From UBA12158 sp035562735 (GTDB lineage: Bacteria > Patescibacteriota > Microgenomatia > UBA12405): a stretch of DNA of 46,138 nt. The stretch covers positions 1 through 46,138 of the forward strand of contig DATMWB010000048.1 in the NCBI GenBank assembly GCA_035562735.1, read 5' to 3'. Shown piece by piece: positions 33,451 through 41,602 of the stretch; position 1 is the first letter of the stretch; each line of letters opens with the position of its first letter. The notes under the pieces are model-generated. The model searched no databases, was not told the DNA's origin, and saw only the letters and a program-made list of their open reading frames with translations. Position numbers and translations under genes: made by a program.

Positions 33451-35175
33451 GTGTTTAAAAAATCAAAAATTATCATCTATATAGTCTTGTTGGCCTTATT
33501 TTTAAGGCTAATCTTTCTCGACAGAATACCCACCGGTATTAGTAATGACGAATACTATTTCGTCTTAAATGCAAAATCGGTTTTTTATAACTTTCTTATT
33601 TTGGTAACTAAGGGTTGGAACAATGAAATATTTCATGAAATTTTAAAATCTATTAACTCAGAAACATCTATTTTACTCATGGCTCCCTTTATGGGGATTT
33701 TACCCTCATCGATGTTTTTTATCAGGTTACCCTATGTTATTGTTGGTGTCTTAACAATTTACTTAATTTATAAAATAACCCAAAAATACACTAAAAATAT
33801 AAATTTAGCCCTCCTTACAGCACTCCTTTTTGCCATAAACCCATGGAGTATTTATGTAAACCGGACCTCCTTTGATGCTCCAGTCGCATTATTCTTTTTT
33901 GTTCTAACCATGTACTTACAAAGCTTTCCAAGGCGATGGTATATTGTTTTTTCTGCCCTAACATCTCTTTTTGCCTTCAATGGATATATCGGAACAAAGG
34001 TTATCTATCTACCATTTATGATATTTGTTTCATTCTATTCATGGAAAATAATTCACCACAAAAAATTTACTAAACTATTTATCTTTAATGTTCTTTTTGC
34101 AGTTTCTATTACTGTTCAGTTTTTGTTAAACCTTTCAGGTAGTTCAATAAGCAATCGAAAATCTGAGTTAGCCTTACCCTCGTCCGATTCAATAGTTAAC
34201 GAAGTCATAAGTGAAAGAAACCAATCTCTTGTCACTCCATTCAATACAATTTTTACTAATAGATACACAATTTACGCTAGAAACTTTATTAACAAATATT
34301 TATACAATTTTTCTACGGACATATTATTTCTAGACGGTGATCATACTTTCATGATTTCTCTTTGGAAAATGGGATATTTTTATTACATCGACATATTTCT
34401 ACTAATTTTTGGTCTTATTTATCTTTTTAATCACCATCGATCTTTTCTTTACTTACTTTCGCTTTTAATAATGCTTTCACCAATTCCCGAGTCAATTCGC
34501 ATTGACAAGCTTCCTTCCTATGCCTTCCACTCTTCATTTCAATACCCATTTCTAATGATTGTTTTAGGGGCTGGAACTCTTCAATTTTGGCAATTAGCAA
34601 AATCTAAAATACTCAAATTTTTGTTTGTGTTTATATATTCTCTTCTTTTCATCAATTTTATCGACATATATTTCAACAAATATCCTATCTATCAACCAGA
34701 AGGATTTTTTATCTCTCGACGTCTAGTTTCAAACTATGTAAAACATGAGCAAGCAAATATGACCCCAATATATATTGCTACCAACGAGCCTGAATCACTC
34801 TTTAGAAATTATCTATTTTTTACAAATCAGTATAACTACAAAAACTTTTCTTTGATAAAAAACCAATATCTTTTACATCCAGAGAAACGTTTTTTTCAAT
34901 GGGGAAGTATTACAATAAGTGACAAATTACCTGAAAAAACTCAGGAAAATACTACTTATATTTTAGACAGTGAAATTTCTGCTACCTCTTTATCAACGGA
35001 TAAATATTTTTCAATTTACCATTTAGGTGATAAAAGAGATTTATATAAAATATATTTTGGGAAAACATGTATTGAAAAAAGTTCAAAAGAAAATTTACCA
35101 CTCACAATCAACGACTTGCGAGCCGAGTCACTTACAAAGAATGAATTCTGTCAAAAATTTGTTTCCATTCGATAA
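33451..35175 (+). CDS. GT39 family membrane glycosyltransferase
   Basis: The 574-aa protein starts at GTG 33451. After TM1 it has ISNDEYYFVLNAK (Asp33-Glu34), and MAPFMGILPSSMFFIRLPYVIVG in the second loop region. Array-wide landmarks follow: YVNRTSFDAPVALFF (equivalent to HYSRxAxE in relatives), LDGDHTFMISLWKMGYFYYIDIFLLIFGL, and SPIPESIRIDKLPSY. The long C-terminal external domain (about 425-574) contains YIATNEPESLF and FFQWGSITIS. It is the most divergent member of the five-gene GT39 array and the first gene after a divergent gap. A clean promoter is not obvious; a TATAAA lies about 45 bases upstream. Confidence 0.83.
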   Translation: MFKKSKIIIYIVLLALFLRLIFLDRIPTGISNDEYYFVLNAKSVFYNFLILVTKGWNNEIFHEILKSINSETSILLMAPFMGILPSSMFFIRLPYVIVGVLTIYLIYKITQKYTKNINLALLTALLFAINPWSIYVNRTSFDAPVALFFFVLTMYLQSFPRRWYIVFSALTSLFAFNGYIGTKVIYLPFMIFVSFYSWKIIHHKKFTKLFIFNVLFAVSITVQFLLNLSGSSISNRKSELALPSSDSIVNEVISERNQSLVTPFNTIFTNRYTIYARNFINKYLYNFSTDILFLDGDHTFMISLWKMGYFYYIDIFLLIFGLIYLFNHHRSFLYLLSLLIMLSPIPESIRIDKLPSYAFHSSFQYPFLMIVLGAGTLQFWQLAKSKILKFLFVFIYSLLFINFIDIYFNKYPIYQPEGFFISRRLVSNYVKHEQANMTPIYIATNEPESLFRNYLFFTNQYNYKNFSLIKNQYLLHPEKRFFQWGSITISDKLPEKTQENTTYILDSEISATSLSTDKYFSIYHLGDKRDLYKIYFGKTCIEKSSKENLPLTINDLRAESLTKNEFCQKFVSIR

Positions 35176-35193
35176 AAACTGTATTTCTTAGTA

Positions 35194-35199
35194 TAAAAT
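35194..35199 (+). promoter_or_regulatory. -10-like element, leaderless geometry, before a GTG start
   Basis: TAAAAT (within TATAAAAT) ends 7 bases before GTG 35207, in the 31-base gap between two GT39 genes. Weak by itself, but the spacing equals other cases here. Confidence 0.45.
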
Positions 35200-35206
35200 A
35201 TCCTTA

Positions 35207-36844
35207 GTGTTCAAAAATATAGCTATCTTAATAATATTGATATTTGCCGTTATTATTCGTAGTTATAATCTCAGTACCTTGCCACCCTCACTTTACTACG
35301 ACGAGCTCGATGCCGGTTATCAAGCTGAAGTATTCAATAAAAATAAAACCGATTATTACGGTAATAAGAATCCAGTTCATTTCCAATCCTTTGGAGATTA
35401 TCGAACATCACTATACGTTTACTCCGTAGCTTTGGCTCAAAAAATTATCCCCGATAAAGAATTTTCAACCCGTCTCCCATCGGTAATTTTTGGTGTCATA
35501 AGTATTTATCTTGTCTACCTACTAACTAATTCACTAATCCCTTCCTTACTACTTACTATTTCCCCTTGGGCTATCCATTACAGTCGAATTGCCTTTGAAG
35601 CCTCGGGGATGATTATGGTACTTTTGGCTGGCATATATTTTTGGAAAAAATTTACTCAAAATTCACGTTTTTCACATCTGCTTCTTTCAATATTTTTCTT
35701 TGCCTTGTCCCCATATTTTTATAGTACCAGTAAACTATTTTTAATATTATTGGCCGTCTTATTGGGTATAATTTGGTTTCCAAAATTAATCAAGTTAAAA
35801 CCAAAAAAAATATTTATAGCTCTTCTTTTTGGAACCTTAATCTTGTCACCTCTATTAGTCGACACCTTTAAAGGCAAGTCCGGTTTTAGATTTTCCTACA
35901 TTAGTATTTTTTCTGAACCACAACTAGCTAGTACTGTAGATTACCTTCGATATGCTGACATCTTCACAACTCATCAAAATCTAACTGGAGTCAGTCCCTC
36001 ACTTTCTTCAAAGCTATTTCATAATAAATATGTCTTAATTCTAGATAAATTTTTAGAGAATTATTTTTCTGCCTTTTCAACTGAATTCTTATTTATACGA
36101 GGTGATCAAAATCAGCGCCATGGTTTTGGAAACCATGGTCTATTGTATTTTCTTGATTTTTTCTTAATTATTTTTGGAATTATTAATGTTTTAAAAAATC
36201 GACACCAGGACAAACTTGGAAATTTATTTCTTTGGATTTTAATTCTTGCTCCTATACCCTTTGCTCTAACTCGTGATTCAACTGGTGCTCATGCCACTAG
36301 GTTAATCTTGATGTTGCCCTCACTAATCTATTTGAGTTATCAGGGTATTTTATACATAAAATATTTACACAAGTTTACCTTGCCTGCAATTGTATTTTTA
36401 TATTTCATATCTTTCGCATCCTTTTGGCATTACTACAAATTCGACTATCCTCAGGATTCTGCTATGGCTTGGAATTGGGGTATGAAAGAAGCTGTCTTGT
36501 TGACTCATAAATATCCAGACAATCCTCTTGTCTTCTCTGACTCATATATATCCTTTGTATCCTTTTATCTCTTTTACAAACCTTATCAATTGGAAAAAGG
36601 GGATTCAATCAAAAGTCACTTAATTAGTTATTCAGATGATTCTTTTTCAGGTCAAAAGCTTGATGATAAATATTATTTTGGCAGTATAAATTGGTCAAAT
36701 ATTTCAAAGTTCCCTCAAAACACGATTTATGTTTTGCCAAAGTCTGAAATCTATCAAATTCCTGAATCTTTAAGAGTTCTTGAAACAATTGAAAAAAAAT
36801 ATATTAATTCTGAGGGTTTTGCTTTATTTACCAATGAACAATAA
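35207..36844 (+). CDS. GT39 family membrane glycosyltransferase
   Basis: This 545-aa member of the tandem array starts at GTG 35207. Key features are LYYDELDAGYQAEVF (Asp32-Glu33) and KNPVHFQSFGDYRTSLYVYSVAL, which fills the second-loop role of HPP in other GT39s. IHYSRIAFEASGMIM, FIRGDQNQRHGFGNHGLLYFLDFFLIIFG and APIPFALTRDSTGAHATRL follow. About eleven membrane segments precede a ~100-residue external tail. The stop lies inside the start of the PTPS-related gene (11-base overlap). Probable outer-face sugar transfer from polyprenyl phosphate. Confidence 0.86.
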   Translation: MFKNIAILIILIFAVIIRSYNLSTLPPSLYYDELDAGYQAEVFNKNKTDYYGNKNPVHFQSFGDYRTSLYVYSVALAQKIIPDKEFSTRLPSVIFGVISIYLVYLLTNSLIPSLLLTISPWAIHYSRIAFEASGMIMVLLAGIYFWKKFTQNSRFSHLLLSIFFFALSPYFYSTSKLFLILLAVLLGIIWFPKLIKLKPKKIFIALLFGTLILSPLLVDTFKGKSGFRFSYISIFSEPQLASTVDYLRYADIFTTHQNLTGVSPSLSSKLFHNKYVLILDKFLENYFSAFSTEFLFIRGDQNQRHGFGNHGLLYFLDFFLIIFGIINVLKNRHQDKLGNLFLWILILAPIPFALTRDSTGAHATRLILMLPSLIYLSYQGILYIKYLHKFTLPAIVFLYFISFASFWHYYKFDYPQDSAMAWNWGMKEAVLLTHKYPDNPLVFSDSYISFVSFYLFYKPYQLEKGDSIKSHLISYSDDSFSGQKLDDKYYFGSINWSNISKFPQNTIYVLPKSEIYQIPESLRVLETIEKKYINSEGFALFTNEQ

Positions 36845-38432
36845 ATTAAAAATAATAATTCTAATTCTGATTAGTCTACTTTCATCATGGCGCCTTTTAC
36901 GTCCTGGATATCCGTCCATGCAGGATGATATTCAAGTATTTAGACTCCAACAATTTGATCAATGTCTTCGTGATGGACAAATTCCTTGCCGATACATTGC
37001 TGATGGTGGTTTTGGCTATGGCTATCCACTATATAATTTTTACTCACCTCTACCTTATACTGTCGCTGAAATCTTTCACCTTTTTGGTTTTTCATTTATA
37101 GATTCCGTAAAAATATCCTTTATTGTTCCAGCCTTTCTAAAAACATTTGGGATGTATCTAATTGCTTCAGCTCTCTTTGGCTCTTTGGGTGGCTTTTTGG
37201 CCACCTCTCTTTATGCGCTTGCACCCTACCAAGCTGTAAATACTTTTGTTCGAGGAGCAATTGGTGAAACATGGTCTTTATCACTTCTTCCTTTGGTATT
37301 TTGGAGTCTCTACAAGCAAAAAACCAAACTTTCAGTGTTATTTTTAAGTTTAGTTTTTTTAAGTCACAACCTTAGTCTTATATATATTCTACCCCTACTT
37401 ACTGTATTTTCAGCGATTACAAGAAAATTTAAATTTTATTTTAGAACCCTACTTTGGTCCGGTGCACTTTGTTCCTTTTATCTTCTCCCTGCTTTTTTTG
37501 AAAAGAATTTAACCACTGTTACTACCATGACCCAAGGATTTTTTAATTACATTATTCATTTCACCACTCTAAAAGAACTATTCATATCAAATTATTGGGG
37601 ATATTCTGGTTCAATGTGGGGTCCCATAGACGGTCTATCTTTTAAAGTTGGAATTGTCTTTCTATTTTCAACTATCCTTTTTATCTCAATATTTTTAAAT
37701 AAAAATATAAAACACAGAACTTTAATTGGTACTTTCTATTTAATTGGAATCTTTGCCTTATTTCTTACCCACAATAAATCTACTTTCATTTGGAAGACTT
37801 TTCCTTTTATGTCATATTTTCAGTTTCCTTGGAGATTTTTGGGTTTAAGCATATTTTCACTTTCACTTATTAGTGCCAGTCTAATCCAATCAGTAAAAAA
37901 TAATTTAAGATTACCCCTACTTATAGGCACCATTATCCTAACTCTAGGTCTTAACTATTCATACTTTAGAGAAGATATCTGGTATACCACCATCTCTGAC
38001 CAAAGCAAACTTAGTCATGCCGAGTTAATTCGACAAAGTGCCGCAGGTCTCATGGACTATTGGCCAAACTATGGACAAGAATATCCTTTATCGTACGCTC
38101 CATCCATACCCACCGTATTAAGCGGAAAAGTTGATTTCATTAAATATTACAAAAACAGCAATTATTCAGAGGCTTATTTTTCTGTTTCAACCCAAAAAGC
38201 TCTAGTAAATCTACCTATAGTCTATTTTCCCAATTGGGAATTGCTTGTTGATGGTAACAATTCAGAATTTAAAATTGACGAAAAGTTGGGTTTAATCCAA
38301 TTAGAACTAACACAGGGTGAACACCACTATCAACTAAGTTTCAAAAATACCCCCATACGAATCTTTGCCAATCTATTTTCTCTCATCACCCTTGGGAGTT
38401 TTATAATATTAATAATCCGTGAAAAACGCTAA
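36834..38432 (+). CDS. PTPS-related multi-pass membrane protein with C-terminal beta domain
   Basis: This 532-aa relative of the gene at 15680 has external SMQDDIQVFRLQQFDQCLRDGQIPCRY (Asp31-Asp32) and GYGYPLYNFYSPLPYTVAEIF. ALAPYQAVNTFVRGAIGETW follows, then membrane segments to about 390, then the external domain with YFPNWELLVDGN and LIQLELTQGEHHYQLSFKNTPIRIFANLFS before a last TM. The shared CLxDGQIPCR and the C-terminal TPIR show common descent with the 15680 product. ATG 36834 is chosen over 36780, since the extra 18 residues are not conserved in the paralogue. It sits inside the GT39 array, which links this poorly understood family functionally to GT39 enzymes. Confidence 0.78.
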   Translation: MNNKLKIIILILISLLSSWRLLRPGYPSMQDDIQVFRLQQFDQCLRDGQIPCRYIADGGFGYGYPLYNFYSPLPYTVAEIFHLFGFSFIDSVKISFIVPAFLKTFGMYLIASALFGSLGGFLATSLYALAPYQAVNTFVRGAIGETWSLSLLPLVFWSLYKQKTKLSVLFLSLVFLSHNLSLIYILPLLTVFSAITRKFKFYFRTLLWSGALCSFYLLPAFFEKNLTTVTTMTQGFFNYIIHFTTLKELFISNYWGYSGSMWGPIDGLSFKVGIVFLFSTILFISIFLNKNIKHRTLIGTFYLIGIFALFLTHNKSTFIWKTFPFMSYFQFPWRFLGLSIFSLSLISASLIQSVKNNLRLPLLIGTIILTLGLNYSYFREDIWYTTISDQSKLSHAELIRQSAAGLMDYWPNYGQEYPLSYAPSIPTVLSGKVDFIKYYKNSNYSEAYFSVSTQKALVNLPIVYFPNWELLVDGNNSEFKIDEKLGLIQLELTQGEHHYQLSFKNTPIRIFANLFSLITLGSFIILIIREKR

Positions 38433-39987
38433 CAAAATTATCTTTTTATTGATTCTTCTTTTGGCTCTATTTTTTCGCCTATGGAAACTTGATAGCCTTC
38501 CCTCAGGTTTAAATTGGGATGAAATTTCTCATGGATACAACTCGTACTCACTATTAAAAACTGGACAGGATCAGTGGGGTCAATCGTGGCCCATCTTTAA
38601 TTTTCGAGCCTATGGTGATTTTCCCACTGCTGCCAATCTTTATTTCACCATGCCCTTTATCGCCATTTTTGGTTTAAATGCATTTTCTATTCGCTTACCA
38701 GCGGCTATCTTTGGACTTCTATTTGTTGTTTTTAATTACCTATTAGCAAAATTAATTTTAAAAAATGAAAAATTAGCTCTTTTTAACATGCTTTTAGCCG
38801 CTCTTTCCCCCTGGACTCTCTTTCCCTCACGTGGTGTTTTTCAATCAAATTTGTCTCAGTTTTTCTTTATCGCTGGTATTTATTATTTTTACAAATCACT
38901 GTTAAAACCAAAGCATGCTTATTTATCATCTTTATTTTTTGGGATGTCGCTTTATTCATATCACAACACCCGTATAGCTGTTCCTATGTTGCTTTGCTAT
39001 TTTTCTATATATTATTGGAAACAATTAAAAACCAAAATTCATCTTTTTGCTCTCTTTCTTTTCCTTGTCTTTGCCATACCCAATTTACTCAACTTATTTT
39101 CACCCGAATCAACAGCCAGAAATCGTTGGGTAGGTATCATCAACCCCAATTCAATAAATTTAATAAATGAAGAACGTCGCCTCTTTACTGGACCTCCAAT
39201 TCTAAACCGAGTTGTCAACAACAAAGTGGTTTATTTTGTCTTTCAGCTCTCAAGAAATTATTTCGATTTAGTCAATCCTTTACCCATATTTTTTCAAGGA
39301 TCAGCAAATTATCAATTTAATCCTCCCAAAACGGGTCTTTTATTTATTGTTCTAATTCCATTTTTTTACGTTGGACTTTTTCGTTTTCGACAATTTTTTA
39401 TTCCCTTTTTGATATCACTGCTTCCTGCAGCCCTGACAGTAGGGGATTTCCCTTCCATAAGAGCCACTATTGCTCTTCCATTTTATTTTCTAGCAATAAG
39501 TTATGGCATCTCTTTCTTAAAAAATAAAAAAATATTTTATTTAATTATTCTCATATTTTTTCTAGAATTTGCCTCTTATTGGTCAAAATATCTTCGCTAC
39601 AATCAAGAGTATTCTCAAAATTGGCAATACGGTTACCAGGAAATGGTTGAAAAAATTAAAACAAATTACTCAGATTATCAGAAAATATATATTACAAAAA
39701 AATACGGTGAAGCCCATGAATTTATATTATTTTACTGGCCATGGAATCCAAAGTCCTACCAGGAGGATCTCAACAAAAATTGGGATTTCCATGCCGACTG
39801 GTATTGGGTCAACGCCTTTGACAAATTTATTTTTATAAATGATTGGGAAATACCCAGCCTTGACTTGCCCCAAAACTCTTTGTTAGTAACCTCTCCCCAA
39901 AACCATCCCAAGAAAAGTATTAAAAATATAGACAATATTAATTTTTTAAATGGTCAAGCCGCTTTTGAGCTTGTCGTTAATGAGTAG
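38419..39987 (+). CDS. GT39 family membrane glycosyltransferase
   Basis: This 522-aa array member starts at GTG 38419, 14 bases inside the previous gene. Features are LNWDEISHGYNSYSLLKTGQDQWG (Asp34-Glu35), RAYGDFPTAANLYFTMPFIAIFGLNAFSIRLPA, and FPSRGVFQSNLSQFFF. FQGSANYQFNPPKTGLLFIVLIPFFYVG and AALTVGDFPSIRATIALP come later. The external C-terminus (about 400-522) includes KIYITKKYGEAHEFILFYWPW, whose YxTxKYGExxxF pattern recurs in the next two genes. Tandem duplicate with probable divergence in specificity. Confidence 0.86.
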   Translation: MKNANKIIFLLILLLALFFRLWKLDSLPSGLNWDEISHGYNSYSLLKTGQDQWGQSWPIFNFRAYGDFPTAANLYFTMPFIAIFGLNAFSIRLPAAIFGLLFVVFNYLLAKLILKNEKLALFNMLLAALSPWTLFPSRGVFQSNLSQFFFIAGIYYFYKSLLKPKHAYLSSLFFGMSLYSYHNTRIAVPMLLCYFSIYYWKQLKTKIHLFALFLFLVFAIPNLLNLFSPESTARNRWVGIINPNSINLINEERRLFTGPPILNRVVNNKVVYFVFQLSRNYFDLVNPLPIFFQGSANYQFNPPKTGLLFIVLIPFFYVGLFRFRQFFIPFLISLLPAALTVGDFPSIRATIALPFYFLAISYGISFLKNKKIFYLIILIFFLEFASYWSKYLRYNQEYSQNWQYGYQEMVEKIKTNYSDYQKIYITKKYGEAHEFILFYWPWNPKSYQEDLNKNWDFHADWYWVNAFDKFIFINDWEIPSLDLPQNSLLVTSPQNHPKKSIKNIDNINFLNGQAAFELVVNE

Positions 39988-41602
39988 GGAAAAACTTTTA
40001 TTACTATTGATTTTACTTTTTGGTCTTGCTGTAAGAATCTATAACATTTCTTACCCACCTCTCCTTTGGGATGAAGCTTCAATTGGATACAATGCTTATT
40101 CTATTTTAAGAACTGCTCGCGATGAACATGGACAGTTCTTACCTTTAATCTTTAAATCCTTTGGTGACTATAAACCGGGGCTTTATATCTATTTGACTCT
40201 TCCCTTTGTAGCTTTATTCGGTCTTAGTTCCATGGCCGTACGTCTTCCCTCGGTATTGTTGGGTTCTCTTCTACCTCTTGTTGCCTATATTTTCACAAAA
40301 AAGTATTCCAAAAATAAATATTTACCCATAATTTTTGCCGCAATCATCGCTTTTAATCCTTATAACATTCATTATTCTCGAGGTGCTTGGGAAACCAATA
40401 TTTTAACCTTTGAACTTTTAATTGCCTCCTTTCTCTTTTTTGAAAAAAAATATATCTACTCATCACTGATATTTGGCTTAACGCTTTTTACCTATCAATC
40501 AGGTAAACTAGCAAGTCTATTGTTGATTGCTAGCTTATTCTTAACAAATTATTCAAAGACATTTTTTAGTAAACAATTTTTCTTAAAATTTGTTTTTCCA
40601 CTTTTTATCTTTTCTCTTCCAATTCTTTATGGAATTTTATTTCAACAACAAGGTAATAGGCTTGAGGTAGTCAGCTTATTTTCATACCCTAGAAATACAC
40701 AGGAGGTCAACTTAATAAAATCTGAAACAAACAATCTTGACTATCAACTTTTGCATAACGACATTGTCTTTTTCTTTAGAAACTTTTTCTATCGTTACTT
40801 CAATCATTTTTCACCCCAGTTTCTTCTAACTCAAGGAGATTGGCAAAATCCTCGTCATAGCGCCCCTTACACTGGTGTTCTCTTGTTCCCTTCCATAATC
40901 TTCCTTATTATTGGAATTTTTAAATTTCTATCTACTAACTACTCATCAAAAAACTTTTCATCTATTAATCTATTTTTCTTTTTATGGTTAATCGTTGCCC
41001 CCATACCGGCATCTCTAACTCGTGACGAAATTCAAGCCACTCGAATTATGAATTTTTCTATTCCATTATGTTATTTTGCTGCTCTAGGTATTATCTCAAC
41101 ATTAAAATTTCTAAAAAAGAATAAGTTTTTCTACTTATCTATTAAACTATTTATCTTTTTATCTTTTCTTCTTTCCTTCATTTCCTATCTCGATTTGTAC
41201 CACATCCACATGATAAAAAAATCGCCACAAGCATGGCTCTATGGCTACAAGGAAGCTGTAAATTATGCCTTGGACTCCAACAATAATCAGACTTTAAATT
41301 ACTTTACCGACTTCTATGGTCAACCCTATATTTACTATTTATTTTATAGTCGTTACTCGCCCCAACAATATCAGTTAGAAAATCATCTTTCGGCTGATAC
41401 TATTGATACTGGAAAAGTTCACCAAGTCGACAACTATATTTTTGAAAATCCTAATTACAATCATCTATTACTTCAAAAAAATCGCGTACTTGGAATTTTT
41501 TCTTATGATGACACTATCGTTCAAGGAATAGATAGACAAAAATTAACTCCACTATCACCAATTAATAGTATTTCAACTTTCTATGGGTATAAAAATTTCT
41601 AA
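39980..41602 (+). CDS. GT39 family membrane glycosyltransferase
   Basis: The 540-aa protein has LLWDEASIGYNAYSILRTARDEHGQ (Asp31-Glu32), FKSFGDYKPGLYIYLTLPFVALFGLSSMAVRLPSVLLG, and IHYSRGAWETNILTF. TQGDWQNPRHSAPYTGVLLFPSIIFLIIG and APIPASLTRDEIQATRI follow. Of the array it is closest to the next gene, sharing the YNAYS, DEHG and FKSFGDYKPG motifs. ATG 39980 (MSREK) is preferred to one 10 codons upstream that would overlap more of the previous gene. The external C-terminus has YFTDFYGQPYIYYLFYSRYSPQQYQ. Confidence 0.86.
   Translation: MSREKLLLLLILLFGLAVRIYNISYPPLLWDEASIGYNAYSILRTARDEHGQFLPLIFKSFGDYKPGLYIYLTLPFVALFGLSSMAVRLPSVLLGSLLPLVAYIFTKKYSKNKYLPIIFAAIIAFNPYNIHYSRGAWETNILTFELLIASFLFFEKKYIYSSLIFGLTLFTYQSGKLASLLLIASLFLTNYSKTFFSKQFFLKFVFPLFIFSLPILYGILFQQQGNRLEVVSLFSYPRNTQEVNLIKSETNNLDYQLLHNDIVFFFRNFFYRYFNHFSPQFLLTQGDWQNPRHSAPYTGVLLFPSIIFLIIGIFKFLSTNYSSKNFSSINLFFFLWLIVAPIPASLTRDEIQATRIMNFSIPLCYFAALGIISTLKFLKKNKFFYLSIKLFIFLSFLLSFISYLDLYHIHMIKKSPQAWLYGYKEAVNYALDSNNNQTLNYFTDFYGQPYIYYLFYSRYSPQQYQLENHLSADTIDTGKVHQVDNYIFENPNYNHLLLQKNRVLGIFSYDDTIVQGIDRQKLTPLSPINSISTFYGYKNF

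Noticed and set aside
36118..36138. Perfect 9-base inverted repeat (CCATGGTTT / AAACCATGG, 3-base loop)
   Set aside because: It lies inside a GT39 gene and encodes the conserved RHGFGNHG segment; repeated His-Gly codons explain the symmetry, and no T-run follows.
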